Source: Humibacter albus DSM 18994
GTDB taxonomy: Bacteria; Actinomycetota; Actinomycetes; Actinomycetales; Microbacteriaceae
Assembly (NCBI RefSeq): GCF_000421825.1
Contig: NZ_ATXT01000020.1
Coordinates: 1-64,000, forward strand
Length of the DNA stretch: 64,000 nt
Direction: 5' to 3'
This document shows, in pieces, positions 62,625-64,000 of the stretch. The notes beneath the pieces are model-generated. The model worked only from the letters and a program-made list of their open reading frames with translations. It had not been told where the DNA came from and made no database searches. The position numbers were made by a program, and so were the translations under genes. The first letter of the stretch is position 1; the number at the start of each line of letters is the position of its first letter.

Positions 62625-63368
62625 GTGGGCATTCTGGACAACTTCGAGAAGGGCCTCGAACGTGCCGTCAACGGCGCCTTCGCGAAGACCTTCAGATCCG
62701 GCCTCCAGCCGGTCGAATTGACCAGTGCCCTGCGCCGCGAGATCGACACGAAGGCCGCCGTCGTCACACGCGACCGCATCCTCGCACCGAACGACTTCAC
62801 GCTGCACCTCGCACCCGGCGACTACAAGCGTATGAAGGCGATGGGGCCGGCGCTCACCGACGAGCTCACCGACTTCGTGCAGCAGCACGCGCGCAAGCAG
62901 CACTTCCAGTTCGCGGGCGGTGTCTCGATCACGATGCAGCCCGACGACTCGCTGAGCACGGGCATCCTGAACGTCGAGTCGCAGAATGTGAAGGGCGACG
63001 TCTCGTGGGTCCCGGTGCTCGACATCGGCGGCAAGCGATACCCGCTCACCCACTCCCGCACGGTCATCGGCCGCGGCCACGAGGCCGACATCACCGTCGA
63101 CGACAGCGGTACCTCGCGCAAGCACATCGAGGTCGTCTGGGACGGCTCGCACGCCCAGGTGCGCGACCTCGGCTCCACCAACGGCTCCCAGCTCAACGGA
63201 CAGCCCGTGAAGAAGGCCGTGCTCGAGCCCGACTCGGTGATCACGATCGGCCGCACGCGCATCGTCTTCCGGGTGCTCCCCCAGACCTCTGTGCGCTCGA
63301 GCCGTTCACCGCGTCGTGAGCCCGACGCGACCCGCGCGAACAACGTGGACGGATTCTGGGCCCGATGA
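62625..63368 (+). CDS. fhaA: FhaA: DUF3662 and FHA domain protein
   Basis: The 247-residue protein has an N-terminal DUF3662 domain (VGILDNFEKGLERAVNGAF onward, about 1-115), a short linker and a C-terminal FHA domain: VIGRGHEADITVDDSGTSRKH (split by motif, about 147-167) and LGSTNGSQLNGQPV. FHA domains bind phosphothreonine and FhaA in actinobacteria works with the Pkn kinases and MviN in cell-wall synthesis. GTG at 62625 with GGGAG upstream is chosen over an ATG at 62586. Its stop overlaps fhaB (ATGA). Confidence 0.93.
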   Translation: MGILDNFEKGLERAVNGAFAKTFRSGLQPVELTSALRREIDTKAAVVTRDRILAPNDFTLHLAPGDYKRMKAMGPALTDELTDFVQQHARKQHFQFAGGVSITMQPDDSLSTGILNVESQNVKGDVSWVPVLDIGGKRYPLTHSRTVIGRGHEADITVDDSGTSRKHIEVVWDGSHAQVRDLGSTNGSQLNGQPVKKAVLEPDSVITIGRTRIVFRVLPQTSVRSSRSPRREPDATRANNVDGFWAR

Positions 63369-64000
63369 CCGTCAGCACGCTCACCCTGCTGGTACTGCGC
63401 ATCGGTTTCCTCCTGGTGCTGTGGCTGTTCGTGTTCGCCATCGTGTACGCGCTGCGCAGCGATCTGTTCGGGCAGCGGGCGCGCAAGCAACAGCATCCGG
63501 ATGCCGCAGACACGCCGTTCCCGCGCGCCGGCTCGGCGAGTCCCGCCTCCGCCGCCCCTGCCGTCACGACCGGCATGGGCGTGGTCACCACCGGCGCCAT
63601 CGCGACCCCGGACCATCCGCTCGCCGGACTCGCCCGGCCCATCACGGGACCGGTCAGCACACAGATCGATCTCCCCAAGACCGGGCGAGGCACGGCGGCG
63701 ACGAGTCCCACCGGCAGCTTCCCGAACCGGCCGATGGCCACCCTTCTCACTGCGCACAAGCTGGTCATCACCTCGGGTCCCCGCCGCGGCGCCGAGGTCG
63801 AGCTCGGCAACGAGCCCGTCACCATCGGGCGTTCCGGCGACTCCGCTCTCGTCATCCGCGATGACTACACCTCGACCCACCACGCGCGCCTCATGCTCTG
63901 GAACAACGAGTGGATGATCCAGGACCTCGACTCCACCAACGGCACCTTCCTCGACGGCAAGCGCGTGACCGTTCCGACCCAGGTTCCGCTCGAAGCCCCG
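63365..64000 (+). CDS. fhaB: FhaB/FipA-like FHA domain protein (runs off the window)
   Basis: The frame opens at ATG 63365 and is still open at the last base (212 codons). TLLVLRIGFLLVLWLFVFAI (6-25) is a membrane helix followed by YALRSDLFGQRARK. A linker of about 100 residues leads to an FHA domain with VTIGRSGDSALVIRDDYTST, HHARLM and DLDSTNGTFLDGKRV. This matches FhaB (FipA), which usually precedes pstP, rodA, pbpA and the pknA/pknB kinases. Only the very end is missing. Confidence 0.92.
   Translation, partial: MTVSTLTLLVLRIGFLLVLWLFVFAIVYALRSDLFGQRARKQQHPDAADTPFPRAGSASPASAAPAVTTGMGVVTTGAIATPDHPLAGLARPITGPVSTQIDLPKTGRGTAATSPTGSFPNRPMATLLTAHKLVITSGPRRGAEVELGNEPVTIGRSGDSALVIRDDYTSTHHARLMLWNNEWMIQDLDSTNGTFLDGKRVTVPTQVPLEAP

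Overview
The window is high-GC DNA (roughly two thirds G+C) from an actinomycete, most likely a member or relative of the Microbacteriaceae. The evidence is NucS mismatch-repair nuclease, Lsr2, the fhaA-fhaB pair, a coproporphyrin-type haem pathway with HemQ, single-chain class II glycyl-tRNA synthetase, frequent GTG starts with GTGA/ATGA overlaps, and many starts that sit 6-7 nt behind a -10 box (leaderless transcripts). The species cannot be named from the sequence alone.

Layout. 1-1433: an IS256-family insertion sequence filling the left edge. 1598-17357: haem biosynthesis, hemL-hemB, then hemD-hemC-cpfC-hemQ, then hemE-hemY, with hemA divergent from hemE. Interleaved are an MFS exporter, a RimK ligase with an extra C-terminal RCK_C domain divergent from its RimB-type protease, and a YtxH/holin-like/DUF3618 trio that reads on from hemY. 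17461-23060: GNAT acetyltransferase, DUF4232 protein, SDR-type epimerase, class A beta-lactamase-fold hydrolase and an M13 metallopeptidase. 23306-30676: efflux and regulation, with a self-regulated ABC exporter operon, a MATE exporter, and a LacI regulator divergent from an MFS transporter with a readable promoter and operator. 30949-35169: NucS, Lsr2, SseB-like protein, HAD phosphatase, universal stress protein and an ABC ATPase. 35432-39228: a TetR/MFS pair divergent from a 14-TM MFS pump across a perfect 28-bp palindrome. 39449-52396: aminotransferase, EEP nuclease, glycerol kinase, two zinc alcohol dehydrogenases, secreted HNH lipoprotein, a 48-residue membrane protein, SDR39U1-like protein, GlyRS, DUF1772 protein, M20 amidohydrolase and a TRIC/UPF0126 channel. 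52510-62000: a sugar-acid catabolic locus. 62109-64000: tRNA-Leu(CAG) and fhaA-fhaB, the latter running off the right edge.

The best candidate for new biology is the sugar-acid locus. UxaC, UxuB and ManD make a complete route from glucuronate to 2-keto-3-deoxygluconate. Upstream in the same orientation are a LacI regulator, two different Gfo/Idh/MocA oxidoreductases and two TIM-barrel isomerase-like proteins. Two near-identical LacI-type operators, before uxaC and before the second TIM-barrel gene, suggest one regulon. The upstream four genes resemble parts of oxidation-then-elimination deglycosylation pathways, so they may release uronic acid from a conjugate. This is inference.

The window is also rich in non-coding repeats: three copies of a GGGTGGCYCGAC palindromic element, two 69-bp hairpin elements in opposite orientation with compensatory stem changes, a possible third family interrupted by the IS, and short tandem repeats in many gene borders. 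The word GGATGC/GCATCC is far commoner than base composition predicts.
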